This document shows, in pieces, positions 15,406-25,743 of a stretch of 43,552 nucleotides of DNA. Under the pieces are notes generated by a model. It did no database searches and was not told where the DNA came from. It worked only from the letters and a program-made list of their open reading frames with translations. The stretch lies in assembly GCA_020446725.1 (NCBI GenBank), contig JAGRED010000250.1:1-43552 (forward strand), in the 5' to 3' direction. The translations under genes were made by a program, and so were the position numbers. Numbering within the stretch: the first letter of the stretch is position 1; each line of letters begins with the position of its first letter. Origin of the DNA: Parvularculaceae bacterium. Lineage in GTDB: Bacteria; Pseudomonadota; Alphaproteobacteria; Caulobacterales; Parvularculaceae.

Positions 15406-18195
15406 ATGCACGGTGACGAAGATCCCAGGACGCTGGATTTGTATCAGTGGTGCGGTGATGAGTTGTCTCACCATGAGGAGAAGGCGCTTCGGGATCCGCT
15501 GGCGAGCAGCGTCAGAATGCTCACCATGGCGTTATGGGATCGTCTTGCGAAAGGCGAGAGCGACCGGAGCGAACTTTCAAATCTTGCAAAGGCGATCAGC
15601 GATCGCGCGCTCATTGAACGGGCGACGCGGCTGAGAGGCAAGACACGGCCCGGCGATTGGGAAGAAGCGGTCAACGAAGCCTTGTCATCGCTCGAAGGAT
15701 TGTCGTTCGAGGAAGCGGCCGACCAGCTTGCCGTGACGAAGGCTGGCGTTGTCTTTACCGCCCATCCGACGTTTTCACTTTCTCGCGCGCTTCGCGAGGC
15801 GATCGGCCGCCTTGCGTCAGGTGAAGAAGGTGACGAGGCGCTGGCGGACCTGCCGCATGCTCCGGATTCATCGATCACTTTGCTTGACGAACATGAAGAT
15901 GCGCAGGCGACAATCGCGCGCGCTCAAGAATCTCTGCGGCGCCTCTATGGATGCGTGTTTGACTGGCTGCAGGCGCGTTATCCCGACGATTGGATGAAGG
16001 CGCGGCCGCACCTGCTCAGCATCGCGACATGGGTCGGCTATGACCTTGATGGTCGCACGGATATCAGCTGGGGACAGACCATAAGGTTGCGACTTGAAGA
16101 AAAAGCCTTGCAGCTTTTTCGCTATGCGCGCGCGCTTGGATCTATTCCGGGCGCCGGCGACATCGCGGCTATTTTGATCGACGCGGGAGAGGAAGCCGCG
16201 CAACAGGCGCAGCTTTTCGCTGGCGATCTCGACGATCCGTCGGCGATCGTCGCGGCGGCCAATCGTCTGACCGAGGAACGGCCTGGAAGGCTGGTGACGC
16301 TAAACGGCGTCAAACAGCGCCTTACCGATTTGATGCCGAGCCTCGACGAGCAATCCCGGAAGGCGCTTTGCATCCTGCTTTCCGAAATGGAAGCGTTCGG
16401 CCTTGGCGTCGCGCGCATTCATCTGCGCGTGAACGCGGCGCAAATCAGGTCCGCCTTGCGCGCCGACCTTGGATTGTCGCCGGGACGCGAGTTTCTAGAT
16501 CGCACGGCGCTCGACGCGGCTGCGCAGAAAAGCGCTGCCGCCCGCGAGAAAGCGATCAATTTCGGCAGCATTCACCTCGAACAGATGACGGCGCGTCGTC
16601 AGCTAATGCTGTGCGCTCAGATATTGAAGCATGTCGACGCTGAGACGCCGTTGCGGTTTCTCATAGCGGAAGTCGAAGCGCCTGCGACAATCATGGGCGC
16701 GATCTATCTTGCCCGCCTTTACGGGGTTGACCACAAGCTCGACATTTCTCCGCTCTTTGAAACGCCCGATGCGATCGAACGCGGCGGACGCTTCATCGAG
16801 CGCCTGCTCGAAGAGGAAGAGTTCCTGTCCTATGTCAGGAAACGCGGGCGGCTTTGCATCCAGTGCGGGTTTTCCGACAGCGGCCGGTTCATGGGTCAGA
16901 TTGCGGCCGATCTCGGCATTGAGCGGCTGCATATTCTCGTCTCGCGCGCCTTGGCGGCGAAGGGCGTGTCCGGCATTGAAGTCGTCATTTTCAATACGCA
17001 CGGCGAATCGATGGGGCGGGGCGGTCATTCCGGCGACCTAGAAGCGCGGCTCGATCATCTGATGACGCCCTGGGCGAGCGCGCGCTTCGCGCGCGACAAG
17101 CTGCAGCTCAACGCCGAATGCAGTTTTCAGGGCGGCGATGGATTTCTCCATTTCCAGACATCGGCGCTATCCGACGCGACGATGAGGACGATCTTCAAGT
17201 GGTCGCAACGCGTTGCCGATGTGAGCCGCGACGATCGCTTCTATAGCGACATCAATTTTTCCTGGGACGTTTACCGCGCGATCAAGGGCTGGCAGGAAAC
17301 GCTCTTCGCCGACCCGAATTACCGCGCTGCCCTGTCGGTGTTTGCGCCAAACATTCTCCCCTCGACCGGATCGCGCAAGACGCGCCGGCAAAGCGGAACG
17401 TCAAAGGACGATGCGGCGAAATCGCTGCGCGCGATACCGCATAACGCCGTATTGCAGCAGCTCGCCGCGCCGGCGAATGTTCTTGGCGGCATGGGCGGCG
17501 CAGCGGCGCGCGAGCCCGAACGATTTGCAAGTTTGGTGCGCGGTTCGCGGCGGATGCGCGGCGTTTTTTCATTGGCGGTTGCGGCGCGGAAACTGACGAG
17601 CCTTTCAATTCTTCGCGCTTATGCGAGCTTGTACGATCCGGGATTCTGGACAGTTCGCGCCGCCAGATCGCCTGACGGCACAAATCATACGGCGCCGCTG
17701 CGGGTCGCGAGCCGTCTGTCCGAGCGCTCGCTCGATGTCGGACTTGATCGGCTGGCGAACTTTCTTTCCGTTGACCGCCAGCAGTTCGACGCCGCCTGCC
17801 GTCAGATGGGTGAACCGGAATGCGCGGATGATGGTTTCAGCAAGGATCTCTACATTCTTCACGCCATTAGGATGGCGTTGATTGCTGACGGATTGTCATT
17901 GGTCGCATCGACGCCGCCTTTTTCTCCGCGCCATGAACTAACGCGGGATTCGCTTGTCGATCTGGCGCTGGATTTGCGTTTTGCGGAGGTCGCCTCGACC
18001 ATCGAGGAGATTTTCCCGGAAACAGAGCAGGAACCGCCGGAATTCGCCGGGCTTTCAGAACGGGCCGATCCGGACGAGAGGCCGGGCGGCTATCCTCAGG
18101 TCAAACGGGAAATCGTGTCGCCGCTACGCACCCTTGATGCGAAGATCAAGGAAATTTCCGTCGGCATTTCGCACTTCTACGACGCGTTCGGCTGA
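15406..18195 (+). CDS. Divergent phosphoenolpyruvate carboxylase homologue with altered catalytic loops
   Basis: 929-residue protein of the PEPC superfamily. Numbered from the ATG at 15406 (GGAGG, 5-base spacer; a TTG four codons upstream is less likely), aligned features are: TAHPTF at 118-123 (H120 equals E. coli H138), IHLR with R341 (R396), PLFET with E452 and GFSDSGR with D491 (metal ligands E506 and D543), FNTHGESMGRGG at 529-540 with R538 (R587), GSR with R657 (R699) and SLRAIP with R675 (R713). Unusual are K546 to R494, H579 to N530, R581 to H532, TAHPTE ending in Phe, and absence of the C-terminal RNTG. The fold, metal site and PEP-binding arginines look kept; the bicarbonate/carboxylation loop is changed. 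It may be a weak or allosterically different PEPC, or a PEP-binding enzyme of another function. It probably forms an operon with glpK. Confidence 0.8.
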   Translation: MHGDEDPRTLDLYQWCGDELSHHEEKALRDPLASSVRMLTMALWDRLAKGESDRSELSNLAKAISDRALIERATRLRGKTRPGDWEEAVNEALSSLEGLSFEEAADQLAVTKAGVVFTAHPTFSLSRALREAIGRLASGEEGDEALADLPHAPDSSITLLDEHEDAQATIARAQESLRRLYGCVFDWLQARYPDDWMKARPHLLSIATWVGYDLDGRTDISWGQTIRLRLEEKALQLFRYARALGSIPGAGDIAAILIDAGEEAAQQAQLFAGDLDDPSAIVAAANRLTEERPGRLVTLNGVKQRLTDLMPSLDEQSRKALCILLSEMEAFGLGVARIHLRVNAAQIRSALRADLGLSPGREFLDRTALDAAAQKSAAAREKAINFGSIHLEQMTARRQLMLCAQILKHVDAETPLRFLIAEVEAPATIMGAIYLARLYGVDHKLDISPLFETPDAIERGGRFIERLLEEEEFLSYVRKRGRLCIQCGFSDSGRFMGQIAADLGIERLHILVSRALAAKGVSGIEVVIFNTHGESMGRGGHSGDLEARLDHLMTPWASARFARDKLQLNAECSFQGGDGFLHFQTSALSDATMRTIFKWSQRVADVSRDDRFYSDINFSWDVYRAIKGWQETLFADPNYRAALSVFAPNILPSTGSRKTRRQSGTSKDDAAKSLRAIPHNAVLQQLAAPANVLGGMGGAAAREPERFASLVRGSRRMRGVFSLAVAARKLTSLSILRAYASLYDPGFWTVRAARSPDGTNHTAPLRVASRLSERSLDVGLDRLANFLSVDRQQFDAACRQMGEPECADDGFSKDLYILHAIRMALIADGLSLVASTPPFSPRHELTRDSLVDLALDLRFAEVASTIEEIFPETEQEPPEFAGLSERADPDERPGGYPQVKREIVSPLRTLDAKIKEISVGISHFYDAFG

Positions 18196-18212
18196 CGTAG
18201 TCGGATTGGCGT

Positions 18213-19052
18213 TCAAAGTCCGGCCGGCAACAGCCCGTCATACTCAAGCTCATAGGGCCCCGTCATGATGACATGGTCATCATCGCGCCATTCGATTGCG
18301 AGCGTGCCGCCGTCAAGTTCGACCGTCGCCTTGCGATCGGTGAGGCGTCGCCGGCTCGCCGCGACGACGGCGGCGCAGGCGGCGGTTCCGCAAGCCTTCG
18401 TTATGCCGACGCCGCGTTCCCACACTCTCAAGCGGATAAGGTGGCGGCCGCGAACTTCAGCGACCGACACGTTCGCCCGCTCCGGAAACATCGGGTGGTT
18501 TTCGATCATCGGTCCGAAACGGTCGAGCGCCTGGCGCTCGGCATCTTCCACGAAAAATATGCAGTGAGGATTGCCCATATTGACGGCCGATGGCCCCCAC
18601 AGCACCGGTTTGTCGATGGGACCGAGTTTGATGTCTACAAATCGCGTGTCCTGCGTTTCTTCAGCGAGCGGGATTTGTTTCCAATTCAGTTTAGGCTTTC
18701 CCATATCGACCGCGACGCGATTGGCGCCGATGCGTTCGGCTGAAATTTCCCCCGACAAAGTTTCGAAGGCGACGCCGGGTTCACCGGATTCCTCCATCAG
18801 GATGGCGCCGACGCATCGGGCGGCGTTGCCGCAGGCGCCGACTTCCGCGCCGTCTGCGTTCCAGACACCCATGAAACTGCCGCCGCGGTCTTCGATGGTA
18901 ATCACCTGATCGCAGCCGATGCCTGTCTTGCGGTCGGCGATCGCGCGCGCGGCGTCTTCCGTCATCCGCGCTTTTGCATCGCGCAGATCGATGACGATGA
19001 AATCATTGCCGAGACCGTTCATTTTTCGAAAAGGCAGGCCGGAAAGGCTCAT
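18213..19052 (-). CDS. dapF: Diaminopimelate epimerase
   Basis: PLP-independent epimerase converting LL- to meso-diaminopimelate for lysine and peptidoglycan. N-terminal FRKMNGLGNDFIVID is characteristic. The two catalytic cysteines are C74 in GACGNAARC and C221 in KACGTAACA. Length (279) is normal. The ATG overlaps the glycosyltransferase stop by four bases (ATGA, 19049-19052), so dapF is translationally coupled as last gene of the XagA/XagB-like operon. In many alphaproteobacteria dapF instead precedes a MiaB-like gene and ftsY, so this neighbourhood is unusual. It converges on the PEPC-like gene with a 17-base gap. Confidence 0.97.
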   Translation of the reverse strand: MSLSGLPFRKMNGLGNDFIVIDLRDAKARMTEDAARAIADRKTGIGCDQVITIEDRGGSFMGVWNADGAEVGACGNAARCVGAILMEESGEPGVAFETLSGEISAERIGANRVAVDMGKPKLNWKQIPLAEETQDTRFVDIKLGPIDKPVLWGPSAVNMGNPHCIFFVEDAERQALDRFGPMIENHPMFPERANVSVAEVRGRHLIRLRVWERGVGITKACGTAACAAVVAASRRRLTDRKATVELDGGTLAIEWRDDDHVIMTGPYELEYDGLLPAGL

Positions 19053-20758
19053 TCTGCGGTTGTCCCTGGTCGCGCACGCTTCTGCTGCGCGCTTTCTTCA
19101 TCCGCCGCAATCTGGCGAGCGGCGGGGTCGCATTCAAGACCGAAGGCGTCGAGGGCGGCGCTCCGCCGCGCCTTCGCTTCTCCGCTGAGGCCATGGTCGG
19201 TTTTCTCCCAAAAGGACGGGCGGTGCAGCAATTGCCAGAGCGCGATCCAGGCGGCGATCGACATCATGATCCAATAGACCGGCGTCAGCAGGGCCGCCGG
19301 GCTCAAGCGCGCCAGCCCGCGTCGGATCGGCGCATAAGCCGCGAGCACCATGCAGGAGAGATTTCCGGCGATGAGCGCGGCGGCGGTCGCGCTCTTCAGC
19401 TGTTGCGGAAAAGGGTCGAGCAGGGAAACGCCGAACTGCCATTCCACAAGGACCGCCGCCCACAGAAAGGGGATCAAAAGGGCTGCGAACGCCGTTCCCC
19501 CGACAAACAGGTCAACGGCGATGAATAACTGCCAGTCGTCGCGGGCGGTGCGGTTCCGGCAATGGACGAGCCATGTCTGCATGAAGCCTTTCATCCATCG
19601 CGAGCGTTGCCGCATCCAGTTGCCGGTCTTGCAATTGGCTTCCTCAAGCGTCGTCGAATCGATCACCGTCGTCCTGTAGCCGCGGCGGGCAAGTCGAAGA
19701 CCGAGGTCAGCGTCTTCAGTGACGTTATGCGGGTCCCATCCGCCCACATCGACCAATATGTCGGTCCTGAATATGTTGGATGTGCCGCCGAGAGGGATCG
19801 GCGCTCCGAGCCGTTCAAGCGCAGGCAGGAAGTGATCGAACCAGAGGCAGTATTCGAGCGTGAAAAGCCGCGTCAGCCAATTCTCGTCCGGATTGTAATA
19901 GTTGAGCCGCGCCTGCACGCAGGCAAGGCAGTCGTCAGCGTCGGAAAAAATTTCAGCAGCAGTTCTAAGCTGATCGGGAGAGGGTTCGTCTTCCGCGTCG
20001 TAAATGACGATGAGGTCGCCGTGCGCGCAGGCGAGTCCGTAAATGCAGGCCTTCGGTTTCGTTTGAGGGTGCGACGGAGGAACGATGATCAGGTCGAACC
20101 GGCTGTCCAGATTCAATCGGTTCGCTTCCTTGATCGTTTCCCGGTCATGTTGTTCAAGAATGAGCTTCACGTCTAATCGATCCGCCGGATAATCAAGCCG
20201 GGAAATCGCCTGAACGAGTCCTGGAAGCGCATGCGCTTCCCTGAACAAGGGCGCGAGAATGGTGATGATGGGAAGATCGGCGTCATCAAGGGCTCTGCGC
20301 TCTTGGGGCTTGGGCTGAAAACACGCGATGACGGTGAGAAAAAGACGCACTGCTGCGACGCCAAAGAAGTAAGCCAGCACGAGAAGCATGGCGCTCGCCA
20401 TGACGAGACGCGGCGACAGTGCAATGAGAGCGGCGATAACTAGGACGGCCGTTATCAGCGCCGACCGCACCGAGCTCGAAAGGAGGAGATTGCGCGCGCT
20501 TTCGCGGGGGCATTGTGCTGCGAATGCCTCCGTCGCCTCATATTTCAGCTCTTCAGCATGGCGATCGCGCAGGAGCGCGCCGAAAGTCCTGCGATCGACA
20601 GGCCGGTCAAGGGAACTCTCGCAGTCGCCGATTGTAAGAAACGCCATCTTGCCATCGCGGATCGCCCATGGCGCGCGGCCGTCGCGGAAATATTTTCGCA
20701 GGAGATCCACCCGCCGCGGAGGGTGATCAGCAATGCTCTCGTCTGAGGAAGCGCCCAT
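19049..20758 (-). CDS. Membrane glycosyltransferase family 2, XagB-like (cellulose synthase-type)
   Basis: Inner-membrane processive glycosyltransferase. A soluble N-terminal region (1-95), with a short helical module that could bind a regulator, is followed by two membrane helices (about 97-119 and 121-147). The GT-A domain holds LFREAHALPGLV, DAED at 254-257 (DxD-type metal site), TEDADLGLRL with TED at 347-349 (base) and QRSRW at 384-388 (acceptor QxxRW). Three or more further helices fill about 405-510. This is the layout of XagB-type enzymes in the biofilm-associated xag locus of Xanthomonas. Nine bases separate it from the upstream outer-membrane gene and its stop overlaps dapF. There is no PilZ domain; c-di-GMP control cannot be judged. 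Polymer unknown. Confidence 0.85.
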   Translation of the reverse strand: MGASSDESIADHPPRRVDLLRKYFRDGRAPWAIRDGKMAFLTIGDCESSLDRPVDRRTFGALLRDRHAEELKYEATEAFAAQCPRESARNLLLSSSVRSALITAVLVIAALIALSPRLVMASAMLLVLAYFFGVAAVRLFLTVIACFQPKPQERRALDDADLPIITILAPLFREAHALPGLVQAISRLDYPADRLDVKLILEQHDRETIKEANRLNLDSRFDLIIVPPSHPQTKPKACIYGLACAHGDLIVIYDAEDEPSPDQLRTAAEIFSDADDCLACVQARLNYYNPDENWLTRLFTLEYCLWFDHFLPALERLGAPIPLGGTSNIFRTDILVDVGGWDPHNVTEDADLGLRLARRGYRTTVIDSTTLEEANCKTGNWMRQRSRWMKGFMQTWLVHCRNRTARDDWQLFIAVDLFVGGTAFAALLIPFLWAAVLVEWQFGVSLLDPFPQQLKSATAAALIAGNLSCMVLAAYAPIRRGLARLSPAALLTPVYWIMMSIAAWIALWQLLHRPSFWEKTDHGLSGEAKARRSAALDAFGLECDPAARQIAADEESAQQKRARPGTTAE

Positions 20759-20767
20759 CGCTTGCGT

Positions 20768-21538
20768 TCAAAAAGTCGACCAGACGCCGACGAATGCCGC
20801 CGTCCCGGACGTGATGTTGCGCGTCTTGAATTCCTTTCTTCCGCCGGCGACGAGCGCCCATTTTTCCGATGCGCGCCACACAACCGAGGCCTGGCCCTTG
20901 TAGAGATCGAAATCGGCGAATGACGGTTCTTCGTTTTTCAGGGAAACGATCGACTGGCCTTCGAGAAGGATCATCAGGCGCCGGTGCGGTTCAACGCCGA
21001 CGAGGAGGTCGGTTCGCACCTGATCCGCGTCTCCGCCGAAGCGCCGACGATAGCCGACCTCCGCCGTTGCAAATATCTTGAACGGCTCGAGCAGGACGTC
21101 GCGGCCGTAGAGCGCGCGGAGCTCAACCTCCATGTTCGGCGTCGGGGCGCCCGATTGCGCGTCGAGCGAGAGCCTGCCGGAACGACCGCCGGTTATTTTC
21201 AATGCGGTCGCCGATCGTGACCCGCGCAGTATCTGACGCTGGATGTAAATCTCTGTTTCGTTGAAGCCGTCTTGCGTCAGGCTGCCGCCGATGAATTCAC
21301 TGAAGCTGACGCCGTAGGAGACCCGTCCTCCCGTCATCCATTTCGGCGTCAGTCCGTATTCGACATAGGTGTCGGAATCGACGCGGGCGTAGCGGCTGAT
21401 GTCGGTTTTCGACCAATAATAATTCGCGGTTGTCGCTGTGAAGAGGCGGCCGTCGTCCCGATTCCACGGACTTGCAGTCGCCGGCGACGCGAAAAGCATC
21501 GCAAGCGCGACGACGCAGCAGCCGATTTTCTCCCCCAT
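20768..21538 (-). CDS. Probable outer-membrane protein, XagA-like
   Basis: From the ATG at 21538 a signal peptide reads MGEKIGCCVVALAMLFASPATA then SPW. The mature part consists of alternating amphipathic strands with many aromatic and glycine residues (YVEYGLTPKWMTGGRVSYG, ALYGRDVLLEPFKIFATAEVGYRRRFGG) and ends in a Phe after Trp (VWSTF), as in outer-membrane barrels. Location directly upstream of an XagB-like glycosyltransferase supports the XagA assignment and a role in export or anchoring of the polymer. A TTG-initiated extension to 21568 is possible but would displace the signal peptide. The promoter is expected in the 126 bases before the start. Confidence 0.75.
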   Translation of the reverse strand: MGEKIGCCVVALAMLFASPATASPWNRDDGRLFTATTANYYWSKTDISRYARVDSDTYVEYGLTPKWMTGGRVSYGVSFSEFIGGSLTQDGFNETEIYIQRQILRGSRSATALKITGGRSGRLSLDAQSGAPTPNMEVELRALYGRDVLLEPFKIFATAEVGYRRRFGGDADQVRTDLLVGVEPHRRLMILLEGQSIVSLKNEEPSFADFDLYKGQASVVWRASEKWALVAGGRKEFKTRNITSGTAAFVGVWSTF

Positions 21539-21664
21539 CGGTCCCCGGAACGCATCAGTTGCAGGCAACTGTCGACACGTCCGGGTTGTCCGAAGGCGCG
21601 ATCAGCAGCCTGCGGAGACTAACGGGAGCAATAGAGTCAGCCCAGCAATCTCAGGTTGCAATCG

Positions 21665-24343
<2,679 letters not shown>

Positions 24344-24397
24344 TGATTGCCTCCGTTCACAAATTCCTCAAGAATCGGCGTCCTTATGACGTATAGG

Positions 24398-24433
24398 CCG
24401 CCGGGGCGCAATTCGCCGGGCTGCGGTCTTTTT
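24398..24433 (+). other. Terminator-like stem plus T-run in the leader of the IalB-like gene
   Basis: CCGC (24398-24401) pairs with GCGG (24423-24426) and GGCG (24405-24408) with CGCC (24414-24417) around a CAATT loop, followed by TCTTTTT (24427-24433). No plus-strand gene lies upstream. It could be an attenuator in the leader of the gene at 24518, or end a short RNA antisense to the acnA 5' end. The stem has an internal loop, so strength is uncertain. Confidence 0.3.
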
Positions 24434-24473
24434 GACGCCATGAAACCGTGCTGAAACGAGCCGGCATGGCGGC

Positions 24474-24491
24474 GCCCGGCGAAAGCCGGGC
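24474..24491 (+). other. Perfect 7-bp hairpin with GAAA tetraloop in a 5' leader
   Basis: GCCCGGC (24474-24480), GAAA (24481-24484), GCCGGGC (24485-24491). A GNRA tetraloop on a GC stem is very stable as RNA. It sits 11 bases before the AGGAG of the IalB-like gene and has no T-run, so it is more likely an mRNA stabiliser or protein-binding element than a terminator. Confidence 0.4.
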
Positions 24492-24517
24492 AAGCGCGCG
24501 CTAGGAGAGTGGGACTG

Positions 24518-25030
24518 ATGATGAAGGGTTTCGTACAGGTCGTGACGGGCGGCGTTCTTGCGGCTTGCGTTTTCGCAGGGTCGGCGGCGGCTGAGCCTCA
24601 GGCGCTCGCGACCTATAAGGCTTGGAGCGTTTTCGTCCATGACACGGGCACGGACCGCATCTGCTTTGCGGCGGCCGAGGCGACCGACAAATCGCCGAAG
24701 ACCGTCAATCACGGCGACATATTTTTCCTGATCGCGACTTGGAAGTCAGGCGCCGCGTCCAACCAGCCGAGTTTTCGCACCGGGTACAATCTCCAGTCTG
24801 CGCCCGCGCCGACGATCCGGATCGGCTCGGACAAATGGGACATGTACGCATCCGACAATGAAGCGTTCATCGAAAGCGGCTCGTCCGAGCAAGAGCTGAT
24901 CACGGCGATGCGCAAAGGCGCCGACATGAAAATCTCGGCGATGTCCAACCGGGGAACGGCGACGAGCTATGTCGTCTCCCTGTCCGGCGTTTCTGCGGCG
25001 CTCGACCGCGTGCGCGACGCCTGCAAGTAG
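24518..25030 (+). CDS. Invasion-associated locus B (IalB)-like periplasmic protein
   Basis: 170-residue exported protein. The signal peptide (MMKGFVQVVTGGVLAACVFAGSAAA) is followed by a mature domain starting EPQALATYKAWSVF. The W-V/F-x-DTGTDRICF opening with its cysteine, the IATWKSGA strand and the terminal DRVRDAC cysteine match the IalB family, which is widespread in alphaproteobacteria and, despite its name, mostly of unknown function. The two cysteines probably form a disulfide. AGGAG (24503-24507) precedes adjacent ATGs at 24518 and 24521; either may start. A longer GTG start at 24509 is too near the ribosome site. The leader contains two hairpins. Confidence 0.8.
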   Translation: MMKGFVQVVTGGVLAACVFAGSAAAEPQALATYKAWSVFVHDTGTDRICFAAAEATDKSPKTVNHGDIFFLIATWKSGAASNQPSFRTGYNLQSAPAPTIRIGSDKWDMYASDNEAFIESGSSEQELITAMRKGADMKISAMSNRGTATSYVVSLSGVSAALDRVRDACK

Positions 25031-25189
25031 GCTTCTCCGAGACTATCGACGAGCCTCAGGCACGCGGCATGAGCGTTCGCCGGCTTGCGAGCTGTCGGCG
25101 GACATATTGTCTCGCAGGCAAATCAGTATACCGTCCGTTCCCTGACGACAGACACGCGCGGCGGGAGAGCGCGCTTTCGGAGGGATCCA

Positions 25190-25585
25190 ATGGGCATTAT
25201 CAAGGAATTTCAGGAATTCGCCGTCAAGGGTAACGTCCTTGACATGGCCGTCGGCATTATTATCGGCGGGGCGTTCGGCACGATCGTCAAATCGCTTGTC
25301 GATGACGTCATCATGCCGCCGATCGGGCTACTGCTCGGCGGCGTCGATTTCTCCGCGTTCAAGATGACTTTGAAGGCGGCGGAAGGTGACACGGCTGCGG
25401 TCACGATCAATTACGGCCTATTCATCAACAACGTGATTTCGTTCCTGGTTGTCGCCTGGGCGGTCTTCATGCTTGTGAAGGCGATGAACAACTTCAAGAA
25501 AAAGCAAGAAGCCGCGCCGCCGCCGGCGCCGCCGGCAGATGTCGTCCTGCTGACAGAAATCCGGGACCTGCTGGCGAAGCGCTAG
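25190..25585 (+). CDS. mscL: Large-conductance mechanosensitive channel MscL
   Basis: Homopentameric inner-membrane channel that opens at high membrane tension during hypo-osmotic shock. 131 residues. N-terminal amphipathic helix [17 protein letters not shown]1 [21 protein letters not shown] with the glycine/alanine pore pattern, periplasmic loop (about 45-72), TM2 [21 protein letters not shown], a Pro-Ala-rich linker, and the C-terminal helix [20 protein letters not shown] lies 5 bases before the ATG at 25190; the frame is open further upstream, but that extension has no ribosome site. A strong terminator follows. Confidence 0.98.
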   Translation: MGIIKEFQEFAVKGNVLDMAVGIIIGGAFGTIVKSLVDDVIMPPIGLLLGGVDFSAFKMTLKAAEGDTAAVTINYGLFINNVISFLVVAWAVFMLVKAMNNFKKKQEAAPPPAPPADVVLLTEIRDLLAKR

Positions 25586-25612
25586 CCTCCGGACAAAAGC
25601 CGTTTCGAATGG

Positions 25613-25640
25613 GCCCGGCGTCGTGCGCCGGGCTCTTTTT
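25613..25640 (+). terminator. Intrinsic terminator after mscL
   Basis: GCCCGGCG (25613-25620) pairs perfectly with CGCCGGGC (25626-25633) around TCGTG, followed by TCTTTTT (25634-25640). It is a textbook rho-independent terminator on the plus strand, separating mscL from lepA. Confidence 0.92.
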
Positions 25641-25743
25641 GTAGGTTTGCCCGGCAGCCGTGCGTGCCCTGGAGAGCCGGATATGTTGATCGGCGGCCCC
25701 GCTGCCTATATCCACCCGCCCGAACGCCCCCCTCGTAAAGATC

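Noticed and set aside
25107-25132. TTGTCT and TATACC as a promoter for mscL
   Set aside because: The spacing is only 14 bases and the -10 is weak, so the pair is not convincing.
25085-25189. Upstream in-frame extension of mscL
   Set aside because: MscL homology starts exactly at the 25190 ATG, which has an excellent ribosome site; the extension has none.
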